Below, one piece after another: positions 1-13,760 of a stretch of DNA of 64,000 nucleotides. The stretch is from Parus major (Eukaryota; Chordata; Aves; Passeriformes; Paridae), in assembly GCF_001522545.3 (NCBI RefSeq), contig NC_031769.1, forward strand, positions 13,865,617 to 13,929,616, given 5' to 3'. The notes under the pieces were generated by a model. It was not told the DNA's origin. It was given only the letters and a program-made list of their open reading frames with translations, and searched no databases. Positions within the stretch are counted from its first letter, which is position 1. The number at the start of each line of letters is the position of its first letter. The position numbers and the translations under genes were made by a program.

Positions 1-3000
1 GTGGTTTTGTTCATTGTTTAGGATAGAGGCATTCACCTTTGCCTGACCCATTCTCTTTCCTTGCTGGAATGCTTTCCCACAACCTCCTTTTTTAGCCGAA
101 CTGCTGGGACTGAAGGGGACAAATTTGCCACCACTGCCCCTTGCCATGGGCCACCCAGTGTAACACCCTGTGCAGGAGTTACACCCACCTGGGGCAGGGC
201 TGAGATTTACTGCCAAGTACTGCCCGTTTTTGATGTGTTACTCCTCTGAGTCTCTGCTCCTGTGGTAAGGTTTGCACTGATAAGCTCCCTGCAAATTTCC
301 CATGGAGTCATCAGGACATCAACCATGGCCAAATTCCCCAAGGCAGAGAACAAGGTGAAGATGGGAGCAAATGCAGCCAGGGGAGCCTATTGGGCCTGGT
401 TGGGAATCAGCTGGGTGCCAAACTTACCTGTGGAACACATGGTCATGTGCAGAGAGAGCTTGACAAAGCCTGCATCCAGATCAGAATCTTTAGATTTAAC
501 ATTTCCTGCTTTAAGCAACACTTACCTATTTTGTTTCCTTTAAATACTCAGCACTCTGTGTGTTAAGTTTGACAAATCTTTTCTTTACATTGCACACATG
601 AACAAAGCACAGACTGTCAGTATGTCATTAGATGGAGTATAAACATTTTCCTTCAGCTACTTTACTACTCATGGGAAAAATACTGTACTTATTACCATAT
701 ACTTGATCATTTTTAACACTTGAAAAGAATGTATTGAATCTTGTCTCCTCAAAAGAGCAGCATTGTGTATACCTGCTTAAAACATAAGATGTAACTCCAG
801 CAAGCACCTGAGCAAAAGCACTCTGTTTGCTTCTGTGATAACCAGCCACAGGGCTCTTCAAGGGAAAATAAATGGCAATTGAATTGATCAGTGAAAAAGG
901 GAAATCTATAAAGTGAATCTATTGCGGATGAAGCTCAGGAAAGAGAGACAAGTATTTAAAGTTAAGAAAATTCTCTTTCTTTCATTCAGGGAAAATTAAT
1001 TTGCCTAGAAGCTAACAAGTGCTTAGCACTAAACCTTCAGTTTTCCACACTAAATAGGCTGCATAAAGCAAGAACAAAAATGGTGCAATGGGAGCTGAAT
1101 TACTTTTCAGCACATATCTTGTAAACTTGAGGAAAAGTCAGGGCAGATGGAAATAACAGTGCCAGAAGTGCACAGCTATGAGGGTCATGGTCTGTAAGAG
1201 GGGTCCTTGGCAGGTAGTGAAAGCAAACCCCTTTATCATTTCACCAATCAAATGTACCATCCATCCCAGATCCAGCAGCCACGTAGCCATTTCCTTTGCT
1301 TTTGGCAGCACATAAAATACAATTGCAAAGCAAAAGGCAGATGCAGAGGAGAGGGTGGGGGCAGCACCGCTGGTGTAAGGTTGGGTGAGGCCCCATGAGC
1401 ACCATGGAAATGCCAGCAGTGCCCACCTGTGCCAACCTGCCCTCTGGAGCAAAGCTGCCACTCCTGGTGGGGATGAAGCTCCTCCAGCCTCAGAACCTAC
1501 CTTTCCTGAGGCATACCAGGACCTGGCAGGTGCAAGCTAACACATAATTTTGACCCTCACAATTCTTTCCATATGTACAATTAGTCGGTTCCCAAGTCAG
1601 TTCTTCTAAGCTGCTTTGCCAAAGTCGAATGTCAAAGTTGGGTTGAGTTTTCAGATTGTAGCATCTGGACATTACATCCCAGAAGTAATTCCCTTCTCAT
1701 TCCTTAATTGTCCTGTCCTTTGCAATACATTATGCCTAGCAGCTTATTGGTTCAAGCAACATTAATCTATTAAAGTTTTAATTCCCTATTTTATATCATT
1801 TTATGCCTCAAGTCACCATAACCACAATTTTATCTACAAGTGTCTGTTAAATTATAACAGAGTATGTCTGGAGGTTTTTTGGGTTTTTTGGTTTTGTTTT
1901 TTTTTGCCATGGGATATGTTGTATAGATGTTTTATTTGCTGATTAGTCCCCCTGTAGTCTCTAATTGCTTTTCCACAGTAGGTCAGTTCTCTATATACAT
2001 TTCCATTCTCATAGCTACACACAATCAAGCTCTAATCTTATCACCTCAGGACTGATGGTGTCTCAACGTTTATAACCGAAAATCTCATTAAAAAATCTTC
2101 TGGCATTTTTCACAGATGGATGGAGTCTTATCATGTGTTCAAACTTAATTCCATCTTCAATAATCATATTCTCCTATTTAAATTTACATTGTTTTTACTC
2201 ATCTCTCAGACATTTGATTCATGTCCCTGTCATCACGCTGCATCACTGTGCACCATGTACTGTATTTTATTACAGACAGTTGTGTTTCCATAATGGGTGA
2301 GGTGGGTCTGAACTGAAAAAGGAATTGCAGTCTTACTGGGGCACTGCTGGTACCAGAGAGAGAGACAGGTCAGGTGTTTCTCTCAAGGGCAGAAGGCAAG
2401 GACAAGGTTTGGCAGGGTTTGGCAGGTGCTGCCATGACAAAGACTGAGGGATTCGATGTTGAGAGTCTGGAGGTTAAAGGGCTTGCCTGAGGAAACAAAT
2501 AATTCTGGTGACAGGAGCTGCTGAGAGAATTACCAGGAAACTCCCTTCATTTCAATTACTTCATTTTTCCCTGACAGAATATAAAAAACAACCTCACAAT
2601 TCTTAAAAAAAAAAAAATCTGCAATATAAAAATATCTCTGGCGTCTGCCAGGCACTTTTTAAATCCACAGGCATGGAAGAAGGGAGTGGGGGTACCAACC
2701 CATCTGTTAGCTGAACCCAAATGGTGGATTACTAAACTCAGAGTCAACAGGCGTGGATGTGGCTTTGAAGATCCAGGCAGCATCTCAGGGCTGTAAGACT
2801 GGCATTCTTCATGCATCATTTTCATCTTGAAATCTTTTCACCTTTAGTCCCTTTCCTCTGCAACATGTTGGTTTACACCATTTTTTTCAAACTAAATTGC
2901 CTGGGCTGAAGGGCTGAACTATTGGCTTGTGTGGTTTTCTACTATTAATATATTTTTTTGTAGTGCAATTTATGCTTCCTTCACTGCATAAATACTTTTG

Positions 3001-6000
3001 TAACACTTCCCTATGCACTACTAAGGAATGAATAGCATGAAATAAGCCACCCAACGCCACACATACCATGTTGTCAGAAGAGAGAAGAACCCACTTTATT
3101 CCACACCTCCTCTTCCACGTCCGTACCAGGGATATGTACTCCATGTCAGAGACCCAGACACTACATCTTTAATAAATAATCTACCTTTCAGGGAGCCTCA
3201 ATGCATTCAACATCATGCTTGATACCTTTGCACTAATTAAATATTTATATTAATATTCTTAATAAATATTTACTTACTAGCTTTATAACTGTGAGCATAC
3301 CAGAGCAGGTCATTTGGTCATTCTCATTTTGCCTTTTGAGACTACTAAGCAGACCACAGTGTTTCATCCTTCTCTACTTTTAACCTGCTAGATCTATGTT
3401 TCTCATAGCTCTATCATCAAGAAAAACAAAACAAACAACACAAAAGAAAAATATCTCTATCCAGCTTCTATTTATACAACTGAAAAAAAATCCATTTAAC
3501 ATGTACAGAAATACAAATTTCTTTTTATTTTAAAATGTGTTTTTGTGGAGTGAAGAGGAAGGTCACCAGACTGGTTGAAGGTAGTATTTGAGATGTCTGT
3601 GAAGCAGTAAGGAGACAGCCATTGGAACCTTCTGAAAATCCACCTGTAACATCTGGAAAAGGTTAACAAGTCTGCAAAGTGATGAGAACACAGGAATATC
3701 AAAGTAGACAAGTATTGATTTTACCCCAAGCATGGCTGACAAAATGGAAGAAAAGCAGAAAAATATTTTGTTTAAAGAGTAAATCAGAAAGGACCTTCTT
3801 ATTCTTGGTTCTATTAGTTTCTCTTTTAATCAGTCTCCAGAAGATGGGAGGCAAAACAAGGAGTTAACTGAAATACAACTCAGTCCCACCTACAGTTCAC
3901 ATGGACTAATCCATGTTCTATTTATTCTATCTTATTTTTATAGAGTTACCATGTGTTGCATATAGGTAAAACCATACAAAGGGAAGGCCTTGTAAAATCA
4001 CAGCTCAGGCCTGTTACTTCTGCTAAGAAGAAAAGGACTGTGGGAAAGTGGCTCAGCTGAATTGGAGGTAGAAAAACAAGTTATGTGAACCAAATGTTCA
4101 CGTCGTGGTGTATGGTGGTTGGTTGAATTATGTTTGTTATGTCTTAAAACTATGTAGCTGGTAACTGGCTAATTGCTTTAAAAGGTTGGGGTTTTGGAAT
4201 AAAGTGGCTCTCCTTTGTACCTGGGGACCCTGCATCACTTCAGACCCTCTCCTCACAACCATGCATCTCTGAGACTGAGGCAAGAAGTCGGTACCATGAC
4301 TCTTCCTGTGAAAGATCACTGGCCCTCAACAACAACCCTTTGCATGTTCTCCAAACAACTATATGCAGGAAGTGGTACCACTTTGTACTCATAACCTGCT
4401 TTTTAAATGCATTTTTCATGCCCTACACTACTTAATCTTCCTTTCATATTTCTTTGGCCTTTCCTCTTCTTAAGAAGAGGATGACGGCTGCCAATTAAGC
4501 CACATTTCCCCAGGCTCTGTCTTGTATGGTGTAGGGCACCCCAGCTCCCATTTGCCAGCTTGGGAAGCCCAGTGTAGGACCAGATCTCCCATTCTTTCAT
4601 CTGATGCTGCCTCACTGATGGAGCCTCTCCTGGCTTGATGGCTGTTTTGCGTCACTATCTTGTTTGCAAGAGGAGGTCACTGAAAGTTCACCTGAAATCT
4701 GGACTATTATTTCACTGCCATAGTCTCTAGGTGACTAAGGATCATCTTTGCTACTTTTAACGAGTCTTTTCACAATCTATACCCTTTTCTTCATGCGTAC
4801 TGAGGTCTTAAAGTGGTCAACTTAAAGCCATATATCTTGATAAAGTGGCTGAATTACTGCTGCTGAATGGGAGGCCATTATCTACAATTAGTTTATGGCT
4901 CTTAATAGCCATTATTGCAAAAGATGGATTTCTCGATAGGGTGTCTTACCAAAGATCTTGTTAGTAGTCCTCTTATGAAAACTTAAATTGTAGCTGCTTT
5001 CTGGAAAAGATCAGGTTGCTCTCCAAGTGAAATAAACCATTACCAGTTGATTACTATGGGTAATAAATAGGTTACATGCAATATAATAGTCATTATAACT
5101 TAATATGATGACTATTTGGTTCTTCTGTGCTACATACTGCAGGCAAATGCATGCAGCACTAGATAGACAGACTAAAAAAATGTTGTGAGGATGTCACCAT
5201 ATGGTTTAAGACAAAAATACCAAACATCTCACAACTAGAAAATGTAGTAACTTGCCATAGAGTAGCAGCTTTTCTTTCTCTGTTTACAGAAGTATGGTGG
5301 TTAGAAGAGTTAGAATTTGTGTCTGCCAATTCTTTGGAGGAAACTATGGATTTATGAATCTCCTTGAGGAAGTGCCTCCTGATGAAGGACACGAAGGAAC
5401 AGAGAGCAGAGGCAGAGTAGATGGGGTCATGAACTTCATTTTGCTTCTCATCATGAGTAATAGTGCTAAACTGATAGTCAGTCAGATCTCTCATTTTCTT
5501 TAATTTAACGCTATACTTCTTGCTCCTTGCATTACTGACCCCACATTATAACTGAACCATGCGTTTTATTACAATGCTAAGCACTGCTTTAAATGCACAA
5601 GAATATTTCACTGCTTTTCATACTGAACAGTTATGTGTGGTGAGTTTTGTTCCTTTCACATGAAGAACCAATTCAGAGCTAACAATTTGTGTAATTTTAA
5701 TCAAGTCTCATTTCACACAGTTTGTGAACTTTAATATAGATTTCTGCTTCTTCTGGGTTTCAAATACAGTGTACAGCTCAACACAAGCCTGACCTTTGTG
5801 GTTTCATATGGACACATACTTGCTAAAGGCACTTCATTAGACATCAGTGGTGATAGAGCTCTCAGCCTTGTTGCCAGCTTTCTTCAGAGCTGCTGCTGAT
5901 TAACAATATATACATTTTACCCAATGTCACAATGTTCATGTATTAAACATTGCACATATCTGCTGAGATGCAGCCGTGGTCCTACGTCAGAAAGTGAAGG

Positions 6001-9000
6001 AGCACTAGAAGCACTAGAATGGAGTGTCTGCCTAAAAGTAAAGGTGTGTGCAGTTATTAAATATCATAAGGTTTTAGTCAGGCTTCTGGATTCCTTCTGA
6101 TGGTGTAATGCATTTAGAAATGCAAAGAGCTTCTCTACACACAGAAGTATTTTCAGGCTGTTCTCTCTGCTTGTTTTCAACTCTGGAAGCATTTTCCACC
6201 TGCTAGTCAGCAAGCACAAGCAAAATTTAATCACTTAGGCTATAGTAGGAGGCTCAAAACCCAGTGGCTCTGGTTCAGTACTGGATGCAATGTGTAGTTG
6301 AAGGTAAGTAGAACAGTGGATCCTTCATCACTGTGCCAGCCACTGCTACCTTCAGATTTATGATATGCCTTAAGGAAGCTTTATCCTACCCTCATACTTA
6401 GGTAGCCTTGGGTCTAGTCATTATTCAGAGTCTAGAACTAAGAATTCAACCAGTTTTTTTATAGGCCTGCTAAATTTGCTTCTTAAATTGGTTTTGCTCT
6501 GGTTCTACAAGGTAATTATAGGGTTTCCTACAGTGCTGCAGTTCAGACCTATAGTCACTTACCTCACAATCATCTATTCATTTTCTCACTTCTTTTTGTG
6601 TTTTGGTTTTGTTCTGATCTATGTGTGTAACTTCACATAAAGTTGAGGGTTTTCTTCCTAGAGATTTGCTCTACCTACAGTTTTATTCTCTTGTGACTGT
6701 GAATAAAAAGCATCTATTTCAGAAGTCTAGCTCTTAATTCTCTCCAGGAAGTCTCAAACTTCTGAATCTTACTGCTTTATTTTATAACTTCACACACATT
6801 TCTAACCATTACTTTAGATGGTTTGTTAAGTATTTTTCTCAGCAACAAGCATACTTATGTCCATGACAGGCAGCATGAAGGGTGACCCAAAATCATTGTC
6901 TGCTTTTAATACAGAAGAAGGCTTAGTGAGTATATTAATAAAACCTGACAGAACCCTGAAATGAGCTGGCAGAAATTACCATCAGAAGTGTTAGTAAGAA
7001 TTATTACAGTTATTATTATTGACACCACTGTGCTTGCAGCAAACCTCGAGTTCTTTTCTGATTGTTTCTTATTAAGAAAAATTACATTTATTATCTGAAT
7101 ATACATTTTAACAAAAGGGCCATAACATGTCTTCTTTCTTTTTGCATTTAGGTGGGCAAACAAGACAGGGCCCAGTAGATGCCCTATGAATCACCATATT
7201 GAAAAAGCTTGTACTGATGTTTTGGTGCTTGCTACACTAAAGAAACAGAGACATTCATATTCTTTTCATGTTACTTTTCAATATACTTGCAAATCTCTAT
7301 GGTTCATGTTAGTCACTTCCAAGCACAGTTTCTGTTTCTCCATCTTCACTATGCAGAATGAAGGTCAAGGTTTTCTGAGTATCCCTTTAATCATTCTAAA
7401 AAACGCACCTTTTTATGGTTATTATCTCAAGTCGGTGCATGTTCTAAAACAAATATGAGTGTGTACAGGAGACATCTGTGATCTCTTAGGTGCACATGTT
7501 ATCAAATGTCTGGAAGATATTGTGCAAACAAAATGCACAGATGATAGAGAAATGGAAAATGGCTAGTCATTTCCAAACCCTTTAAATCAGAGTAATCAGA
7601 TGTCCCCAAATCTGCTGAACTATGTTGAAGCTGGAGAAAGTACAGAGCAATCAAGATGTCACTGCTTTTCCTGCTAATGGTGCTGCCAGACCCAGTTCAA
7701 TGGGTTTTCTCAAGTAAAACAACACAGAAAGATGGAGCTTTTTTTGAGAAATGTTCAGGGCTGCTGTTCACTCCTGCCAGCTGAAACAGTGTCAGTGTCT
7801 CAGAGGACTACTAGCAGAGAAGCAGTAAGTGCCATGGTAAAAAGACCATGGAAGAAATTGAAAATGCAAAGTTAATGTTAGCCAACTGGAGAAGCAGAGA
7901 AGACTGGTCATTAGCAATTCACACAGGCTTTCATATATGAAGTAATCATTATAACTGTTCGCACAGATCACAATTTCAGCCTTTTATCATAACAGCTTAG
8001 CTATAGTTCCTAGCACTGAACGTATTTTTACATTCAATGCAGTGTATTTGTTGACTTTACTGTATGAAAACCAAGATCTGTAAGATTGTAATGTACATTT
8101 GAATGTAAGAAGCCCCCAGATGGCAAGTTTCAAACAACTCCTGATGCTAACAAATATACAAAGCCAGTTTTTACATCTTTCTCTAAGGTTAGCAGCTCCT
8201 CATTCCTCAAGCAGTTGAAATAACTTCTCCTCCCTAGATATGCTGTTTGGTGCATGACTGCAGCAAATATGGGTTCACTTCAGGCACATAACTCACAGAA
8301 CTCATTAAACATCCAATTTAGCTGCTCTGAATTACAGTTTGTGAGAGCTTATTTCTCTTAATAGAAAAGAAACTTTAGAAGACGAGTCTCATCTTCTCCT
8401 CTCCCCCAAATCAGTTCCACTGCTCAGCTCCTGCTGTAAATTACTATTCAGTACAAGCCAAAGTCTCGAGAACTTGCTGGCTTGTTTGCTATTGGCAAGC
8501 ACATCACAATCATTCAGCAGTTTTTCAGGTTTTTTTTAAACTCTTCTGCTCTTTATTTCACTGGAAAGGATAAAAACAGAGGAGGCTGATTAACATGGAC
8601 ATAGGATCTATACAAGATTTTTGACCCAAGAATCTGATGGCCATCGTGTGCATCAGCAAGAATACTTTAAAATATATCTGTAAGGTTTGGCATCATCTCA
8701 ATATTCCACACACAACAAAACTATATGACTGTAGAATCTATTTGATGGCCATTGGTAGTGACAGGATTTGTCTTTTTAAATTACATCTCATCTCTAGAGT
8801 AATTGAACTCTATTTGCACCACAGTTCAGATCTTAGAAACTTGAGTTTCACCTTCCAATAAATCATTATCATTTGACTGCAAAGACTTCATTCTTTTCCA
8901 AACACTGAAGAGCAATGCAGGTCCAGCTCTGAGAATTAATATTCCAAAGACCATGGATATTTTTAGACCTTTAAAACAAACTACCCCCATGGAGTGAATA

Positions 9001-10400
9001 AAAACATACCTTGTCAGCCAATCAAGATAAAATGATCCCCCGAAGCAGGGATTTGGCACAGTGAGAATGTTTTTAAAGCTTGCTTTGAAACCTGCTTGAA
9101 GACAAGCTGGAGTATATTGAAAGAGTTACTGAGGAGTAGTTAAAATACTATATATTTTATGTATGACCCTAGATTCTACATGGATAGAATAATTAAATAT
9201 AAGTGAAGAGAAATAGTTCATTAAGCAATGAGTGTAACTGCAGTTTCCTAACATATGTCTTCATCTCTGTACAGACAATGGTTTCTATTGTTTTCTTTAG
9301 CTTGTGAAATAGAACCAGCTGTCACCAACATTGTTTTCTTTTCAGAAAACAGAGCATTTGGCTGTGGCAAATTGTCCAGTTTTTCTAACTATTCAACATA
9401 TAGGTTCATCTGTCTCTTTTCTGAAGATTTTGCACTGAAAGGCTAACAAGAAGATACACAGCTTAGTCATATTACCGCCTTCAGCACTTAATTAAAGAGG
9501 GTGCTACTAGAAAAGTGGATTTAATCCCAGTGTTTTAATTGAGTTCTAGCTTGGCACAAGTCCACCTGTCTGGATTCAATTGGATATAGTTCTTTACTTC
9601 TTGTTCCAGACATTACTGTTGCCTGCCCCCATTGAATTGCTGCAGTGATTCTCCCCTTGCATCTGAGCTCATATAAAGGCAGTCCTAGAATACAGAAAGT
9701 CTCCTGCACAAAAGGGATGTAACATAAAGCTACTACTTAAAACTAAAGCATTACACTGTTTACATGTTCAATTGTCTGAGGAAGGCAGCTGTGTTCACAC
9801 TCTGACCCCATACTGAGTGTGATGGTGTAGCCACAACATGGAGCTCAGCACAGACAACTAAAATTAGTTCAGAAATCATCTGTCTGAAATCAGGCATCAT
9901 CTGTCCTGGTAGCAAAACCCAAGTTATCACTTCAAAATCATACTGGACAAGGTAAACACATATACAAGGGGCAGTGACTTCATAATGTCACAAAGGGGAG
10001 AGAGATTTCCCACACAGAATCAGAGTGGGTTAATCCAAAATCTCAAATGTATTGACAGTGGGAAGCATTTTACTCATCTTTGAAAGTCCTAACTAGTGAA
10101 ACACAAAGGCTTTCAGAGTAGGTTTCTTGGAGGCAGGGTTGTAACAAGGAAGTTACAAAACTTCTGCTATTAAAACTCTGATGTTAGCTGTCCACAGGCA
10201 GCAGATTTCCTAGAAGTGAAGAAGAACCCAGTACAACCCAAGGTCACAGTTCTGTTGATCTTAGGGCAGAAAGGGCTCTAAATCTTGTAGGTAAGTATAG
10301 TCACCAGGCTGTCTATCAGTCAGTCACCAAAAAGAAAACAAAGCAACACAAAATGGAGGTCTCATTTTGTTCCACTTCACACAACAAATTTTAAAACCTG
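1..10400. other. Intergenic DNA, no gene recognised
   Basis: This stretch is AT-rich, CpG-poor vertebrate intergenic sequence. Reading both strands I see only short open frames (up to about 111 codons) with no recognisable domain, no paired splice signals that make a convincing exon and no tRNA-like fold. It contains A/T homopolymers such as the A13 run at 2605-2617 and a small 10-bp direct duplication near 6001-6019. I recognise no transposable element, though old diverged copies would escape reading by eye. Confidence 0.6.
2605..2617 (+). repeat. A13 homopolymer
   Basis: An uninterrupted run of thirteen A. The sequence to its left shows no recognisable SINE, LINE or processed-gene body, so it is treated as a simple low-complexity tract and not as a retrotransposon tail. 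Confidence 0.8.
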
Positions 10401-10404
10401 ATAC

Positions 10405-10455
10405 TGAAACATTTCAACTCAGAATATTCTATGATTCTATTCCATGATTCTATTT
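10405..10455 (+). mobile_element. CR1-type 3' tail fragment
   Basis: The segment reads as the extreme 3' end of a CR1-family retrotransposon or of a SINE that borrowed that tail. It has the words TTTCAACTCAGAATATTCT followed by degenerate ATTCTATG-type terminal repeats at about 10,428-10,455. The same words appear in reverse complement at 51,820-51,840 in the SINE. Upstream of about 10,405 the match to CR1 fades, so only about 50 bp is claimed. Extreme 5' truncation is normal for CR1, so a tail-only copy is plausible. The alternative is a chance microsatellite. Confidence 0.55.
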
Positions 10456-12270
10456 GCTGTCTCTAGCCAAAGAGTTACTCAGGCATATCATGAGGAAGGA
10501 GAAAGGACAAGGGTGGAAAGAAGCAAAGAAAGGGACATGGAAGCAAGAAACCTGAAAGGAGTGAGTTAACATCCTCCTGCAAAACACAAAAAAAAGAGAT
10601 CAAAGGCTGAGTCGCAGCACTGGGATTCATCTTCATCCTCTCTAGTTACTCAAAGTGAGGTCTAAACCAGCCATCTAATTTCCTTCTGGGGGAAGAGTTG
10701 GGCACCTCCACATGGCAGTTCAGCTCACAACTCTCAGGTGTCTGTCTGGGTAAAAGACTAACCCCTGGAGTTCCAGCAGCCATGTAGCTACATCCGCCTC
10801 TGAATCAAGGCTGCTTGGTTCATCGAGGCTTGAAATGTCAATATATGCATTGCTCACTCCCACAGCCTTGATCCTCTCTCACATCTAACTTCCATAGCTC
10901 GTCCTTTTAATCCCTCCTTCAGACATAGGAAGCAACTCTTGCAAGATACTTGAACTTTTAGAGTCAGTGAGATTCGCTATATTTTAGAACTATTGAAAAG
11001 CACACTGGTCTCAGCACAGACACCAGTACACCTGGTCTGTACCAGTATGATGGCTCTGTTTCCCCTGAGGTGACATATGTGAAATACTGAGACTACACCC
11101 CCTCCCCACATGAAAGTAAATACTGAGAATTGCACATTTTTACCAGCCTGAAAAACCTGCCACATAATACAATTACAATCTGTCAAGCACTTGCCAGTTT
11201 CACTCTCTGAAAAGAGCATTTTGCCACTCTTGGTTTGCCCATCCATTCTGCAACTAAAAAGAAGACTTTTTGCCAAATAATTTTAGTGATAAAGAAGAAG
11301 ATATTAAGGGGGAAGGGGGGATGGGGAACAGAGTTACATTTTTTACTGAAAATAACTGCATAATTAAATATCACAATGTGCATTGTTAGGCCTGTTGAAC
11401 TTACTTGACTGCAACATATTATGAAACTGAATTCCTTCACTTACCTGGCAGGAGGCAAATGTCTAACTCAAAGTTACATATCCCCAGATTATCTTTATAG
11501 AGAATTATAACATAACCAGAGGCATGTTTTGTTCTGTTGTTTTAATTTAGGATAGTTCCACAAAGACTTCATACTGGGCAAATTCTGGAGATTAAAAAGT
11601 GCTTTCTAAACTCATCTAAACTTCAAGTACTCAATATCTCTGTGATTTTAAAAATCACCCCAGCCTCAGTACTCAAACAGGTGGTCCAGAGAGCAGCTCA
11701 CCCTGTCTTTCCCTCTGCACAGAGCTACTTCTTCCCAAAAGTGAAACCATGATTCATATCTGCAGTTTTGCCATACTTCTCTCTTTCTGACTTCTACTTT
11801 TAAGATTATGCCAATGCCACTGGCAGGGAATGTTCCTCTATGAAGCTGTTCTCTCCTCTCTGTCTAATGTTGCAGTTATCTTGTTATTTTTTTAGTTACT
11901 TTATTGTTGTGATTAACTTTCAGCTTCTTCAAAGGCTGGAATAGGGACTGACTGCCCTTAGGAATCAGTGATGTAGCAGTGGTTTTATTCTCTAAGCTCC
12001 CCTACATGTTAGGCTATTACTTGGGCTGGTTTTTATTTAACACTGATGGAAGGAGGTATTACAGAGGAGATGTTAGCCCCATTCAAATGAGAAACTAAGG
12101 CTCAGTGTTCTTTTACTGAGACAAGTTACAGGCACTAAACAAAAGTCCTATCAAACTTTCATCAGTCATCTTCCCCTTCCTCTTCCCCTTGGAATAACTG
12201 TAGTTTTTCCTCTCCCTCACCTACCAATCCACCAGTCTGCAGGAGACTCAAGTTTTGGTCTCATACCTTC
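10456..12270. other. Intergenic DNA, no gene recognised
   Basis: No coding exon, RNA gene or mobile element is recognised. The region is ordinary AT-rich spacer with short chance open frames on both strands. Confidence 0.55.
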
Positions 12271-12454
12271 TGTGGCAGTACTAAGGCTCCAAGAGCATCT
12301 GGGAATAAGTGAAACTTCAGGCAGCCAAATTTCCTTGCCTGTGCCTAACATGGGGACCATGTCAGCTGGGCGTGAAGCTGAAAGTGTTTCTCAAAGTGTA
12401 AATAGCTCCTCACTTTCAGAGGTAACCTCCTGCAGTGGCACCTTCACTTTACAG

Positions 12455-12600
12455 CCCCAGCACGTGGTGACCACACCAGGGTGTGTGATCCACACACAGT
12501 TTGGATTACCATTACCAGCATGCTCTCATTTTCTTACACCAGATGTACCAGACCAAGAGAAAACAGCAGGTCAAACTAGAGGGCAGGAGATGTGTGGCAG
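12455..12600 (+). other. Possible non-coding or orphan exon with strong donor
   Basis: A 146-nt segment is bounded by an acceptor-like CTTCACTTTACAG on the left and by an excellent donor, GTGGCAG followed by GTAAGG, at 12,601. The frame across it is open, and the translation begins with residues PQHVV but resembles no family I know. The surrounding 12,270-13,150 is more GC-rich than its flanks, and a CACGTG E-box lies at about 12,461-12,466. No promoter, partner exon or polyadenylation signal can be linked to it. It could be a lncRNA exon, a rapidly evolving gene fragment or chance. I infer the exon from splice signals only. Confidence 0.2.
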
Positions 12601-13169
12601 GTAAGGCCGCTTTGTTCATGGAGGCCTGCTGGAGGCAGGAGGGATGGATGATTCACTCATGCTTGTCTCTTTCCAGCTCGGGAAGCTCCATGATGTGTAA
12701 GGAGCCAGCAGATTGCAGAACACACCTGTGCCATGTGGGGCTCAGAGGAAGCAGCTTGTGGCATTGCAGGTGCTGGAGATGCTGCTGCTGCCTGGTTCTG
12801 CCATCTGTTCACGCTGCTGCTGGCCCTAGCAGGGACCAGCCGGGACACACAGCAAAGATGGGCTAGCAGCAGCAAGGTGTGATGGCCCAGGCTGTTTGGA
12901 GATGTGGGAGTTTGCAGGAGGCAGTGAAGGATTCAAGTTGTTTGGGGGGGTTGAGGGAAGCAGAGGGGGATTGTGTCAGTGTCTGGGGGGACATCTGGGT
13001 TCGGTGGTGGGACTCACAGGATGGCTGAGAGACTCACTGGGGAGGGAAGGGCTCTCAGCCAGATGAACATGTTGGATTGTTGCTTGTGCAGGACCTGGCA
13101 ATCTGGGCACCCCTGTCATAAGCATTTAGAGGCACTTTGGGTTCTGTCTTTCCCAAATGAGTACTTGTA

Positions 13170-13760
13170 AGTCGCCTTGATGTTAATGAGAATTACATGC
13201 ACGCATCAGGGAAAGAATAGTCCCTCTACAATGGGCATGTGACAGCTAAAGTGCATCAGTCAGGAGGGAAACAAAAGAGGTCATAATTTATGTAAAAGGT
13301 TCATTTTTAATGTAAATTCTGCCCCCAAATGTTCTGCTTACCAGCCTGAATATGTGGTATTTGGCAGCGGAAAATGAAAGGGGTGAAAAACTCACTGCTG
13401 GCAGGTAACTGCATAATGTGATAGATTGATTTAAAATCCTTGTCATCTTTCTTTTTCACCTGCATACATAACGATCCTGTGTTAGTCATTAGGGCTCCTT
13501 GTACCTTCAGCACTCTAAAAAAATATTGGCTTTGAAATGATACTTCATTGTTAAGGAATTTTTGTCAGCTAGCTCCATTTATCGATGTATCAAAGCCATT
13601 TTACAAGAGATAGGCTCCACTTTGGCACGGATAGCGCATACATTACACGCCTTGCGAGGACTCATCTCATTCCAGCACTGAGTGGAAGTGCCAATTGCCA
13701 CTGCGGTACATAATGAGCCATGTCACCCGGCGCTGGGGACAGCAAGGAGACGTGCGTGAA
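13170..13760. promoter_or_regulatory. Candidate conserved enhancer-like segment
   Basis: This block is not repetitive and has an unusual mix of features for its surroundings. CpG dinucleotides are retained in the right half: about eleven lie between 13,580 and 13,760, where neighbouring kilobases have almost none. It also has a dense run of homeodomain-type TAAT/ATTA words, an ATCGAT site at 13,581-13,586 and a TCF/LEF-type ATCAAAG at 13,589-13,595. There are no open frames of note across the AT-rich left part. These traits are typical of deeply conserved developmental enhancers in vertebrate gene deserts. The call is inference, as no alignment was possible. Confidence 0.35.
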
